A stretch of 64,000 bases of DNA from Streptomyces sp. 35G-GA-8 (GTDB taxonomy: Bacteria > Actinomycetota > Actinomycetes > Streptomycetales > Streptomycetaceae). The notes under the pieces were generated by a model. It searched no databases. It was not told the origin of the DNA and saw nothing but the letters and a program-made list of their open reading frames with translations. Shown here in pieces: positions 62,970 to 64,000 of the stretch; the stretch's first letter is position 1; each line of letters opens with the position of its first letter. The translations under genes and the position numbers were made by a program. Location: assembly GCF_023534745.1 (NCBI RefSeq), contig NZ_JAMHJQ010000020.1, forward strand, positions 50,599-114,598, read 5' to 3'.

Positions 62970-64000
62970 TCAGCCCTTGTCGAGGTACTGCTCGCGTTCG
63001 GTGTCCAGCAGGGCGTCCAGCGCCGTGCGCAGCTCCGGGGAGCCCGTCAGCTCCGGGTCCTCGGCGACCACCGCGGCGGCCTCCTCCCGGGCGGCGGCGA
63101 TGATCTCCTCGTCCTCGATGACCGCGAGCATCCGCAGCGAGGAGCGCACCCCGGACTGGGCCTGGCCGAGGACATCGCCCTCACGGCGCTGTTCGAGGTC
63201 GATACGGGAGAGCTCGAAGCCGTCGAGCGTGGCGGCGACCGCGCCCAGCCGGGCCCTGGCCGGGCTCGCCTCGGGCATGTCCGTGACCAGCAGACAGAGG
63301 CCGGGGGCCGAGCCGCGGCCGACGCGTCCGCGCAGCTGGTGCAGTTGGGAGACGCCGAACCGGTCCGCGTCCATGATCACCATGGCGGTGGCGTTGGGGA
63401 CGTTCACACCGACCTCGATGACCGTGGTCGCGACGAGCACGTCCACCTCGCCCGCGGCGAAGCGGCGCATCACGGCGTCCTTGTCGTCCGGCTGCATCCG
63501 GCCGTGCAGGATCTCGACGCGCAGCCCCTGGAGCGGTCCCTCGGTGAGCTGCCCGGCGACCTCCACGACCGCGAGCGGGGGCCGCTTCTCGGCCTCGTCC
63601 TCCTTGGACGGTTTCGTTTTCCGCGTCGCCTTGCCGTCGTCGTCCTCCTCGTCGTCTCCGATCCGGGGGCAGACGACATACGCCTGATGTCCTTTTCCGA
63701 CCTCCTCCCGTACCCGCTCCCAGGCGCGGGCGAGGAAGTGCGGCTTGTCCTGGGCGGGCACCACATGGCTGGCGATCGGCGAGCGGCCCGCCGGGAGCTG
63801 GTCGAGGACGGAGGTCTCCAGATCGCCGAAGACGGTCATCGCGACCGTACGGGGAATGGGCGTGGCCGTCATGACCAGCAGATGCGGTGGCTGCTTGCCC
63901 TTGGAGCGGAGCGCGTCGCGCTGCTCCACGCCGAAGCGGTGCTGCTCGTCCACCACGACCAGTCCGAGGTCGTGGAACCGCACCTTGTCCTCGATCAGCG
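62970..64000 (-). CDS. recG: ATP-dependent DNA helicase RecG (C-terminal part)
   Basis: The last 342 residues of RecG; the 5' end lies outside the window. RecG regresses stalled replication forks. Visible helicase motifs are VVVDEQHRFGVEQRDAL (motif II), VMTATPIPRTVAMTVFGDLE (III), VEILHGRMQPDDKDAVMRRF (IV), VLVATTVIEVGVNVPNATAM (V) and QLHQLRGRVGRG (VI). A Lys/Glu/Asp-rich insertion lies between motifs III and IV. The first codons at the window edge (LIEDKVRFHD) are in frame. Confidence 0.95.
   Translation of the reverse strand, partial: LIEDKVRFHDLGLVVVDEQHRFGVEQRDALRSKGKQPPHLLVMTATPIPRTVAMTVFGDLETSVLDQLPAGRSPIASHVVPAQDKPHFLARAWERVREEVGKGHQAYVVCPRIGDDEEDDDGKATRKTKPSKEDEAEKRPPLAVVEVAGQLTEGPLQGLRVEILHGRMQPDDKDAVMRRFAAGEVDVLVATTVIEVGVNVPNATAMVIMDADRFGVSQLHQLRGRVGRGSAPGLCLLVTDMPEASPARARLGAVAATLDGFELSRIDLEQRREGDVLGQAQSGVRSSLRMLAVIEDEEIIAAAREEAAAVVAEDPELTGSPELRTALDALLDTEREQYLDKG

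Overview
The window is high-GC actinobacterial chromosome, almost certainly Streptomyces. It carries whiG, nsdA and rnc/absB, four tandem type I signal peptidases after rplS, and a glnD-glnK-amtB block next to ffh, ftsY and smc. GTG starts, 1- or 4-base stop/start overlaps and strong codon bias are frequent. I saw no rRNA, tRNA, CRISPR array, transposase or integrase. The gene order is that of a conserved chromosomal core.

Layout. 1-2 kb: the end of a membrane protein, a LOG-family protein and an NTF2/SnoaL-fold protein. 1.9-6.1 kb: a thiBPQ-type thiamine importer on the minus strand behind a TPP riboswitch whose leader can hide the Shine-Dalgarno sequence. 6.1-12 kb: rlmN, cdsA, frr, pyrH, tsf, rpsB. 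12.2-18.9 kb: a degenerate LytM/M23 protein, a TetR regulator, whiG, dprA, comM/yifB, yraN, a DUF2469 gene and a Nudix gene. 18.9-25.4 kb: four signal peptidase I genes, rplS, trmD, rimM, a KH-domain gene and rpsP. 25.6-28.9 kb: a SprT-like zinc protein, an archaeal/eukaryal-type prolyl-tRNA synthetase and a SAM methyltransferase.

29.1-36.9 kb is the most interesting region. It holds a complete eight-gene yhf-type cluster (yhfZ-yhfY-yhfU-yhfT-php-yhfS-yhfX-yhfW), the actinobacterial counterpart of an Escherichia coli operon whose substrate I do not know. It encodes a regulator, a PRD protein, a DUF2620 protein, a permease, a phosphotriesterase-like hydrolase, two PLP enzymes of different folds and a phosphopentomutase-like metalloenzyme. 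The genes are nearly contiguous on one strand. The first gene looks leaderless, behind a palindromic promoter/operator whose distal part recurs before yhfY.

36.9-64 kb: ffh, glnD, glnK, amtB (with a GlnR box), nsdA, a stand-alone primase-polymerase-like protein, ftsY, an NCS1 cytosine permease, a glcP-type sugar porter, smc, a small coiled-coil gene, acylphosphatase, a CAP-domain secreted protein, an HxlR regulator, mutM, rnc, rpmF, a DUF177/YceD gene, a DivIVA/AtpF-like coiled-coil protein, coaD, rsmD and the 3' part of recG.

Two convergent intergenic regions, downstream of ffh and of ftsY, each carry a facing pair of long imperfect palindromes of one family, ending in a TGTCCGGACA core. 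They form a dispersed repeat family present only at the 3' ends of the two SRP-pathway genes in this window. Low-copy GC-rich tandem repeats (12-, 15-, 19/20- and 91-bp units) are scattered in or beside accessory genes.
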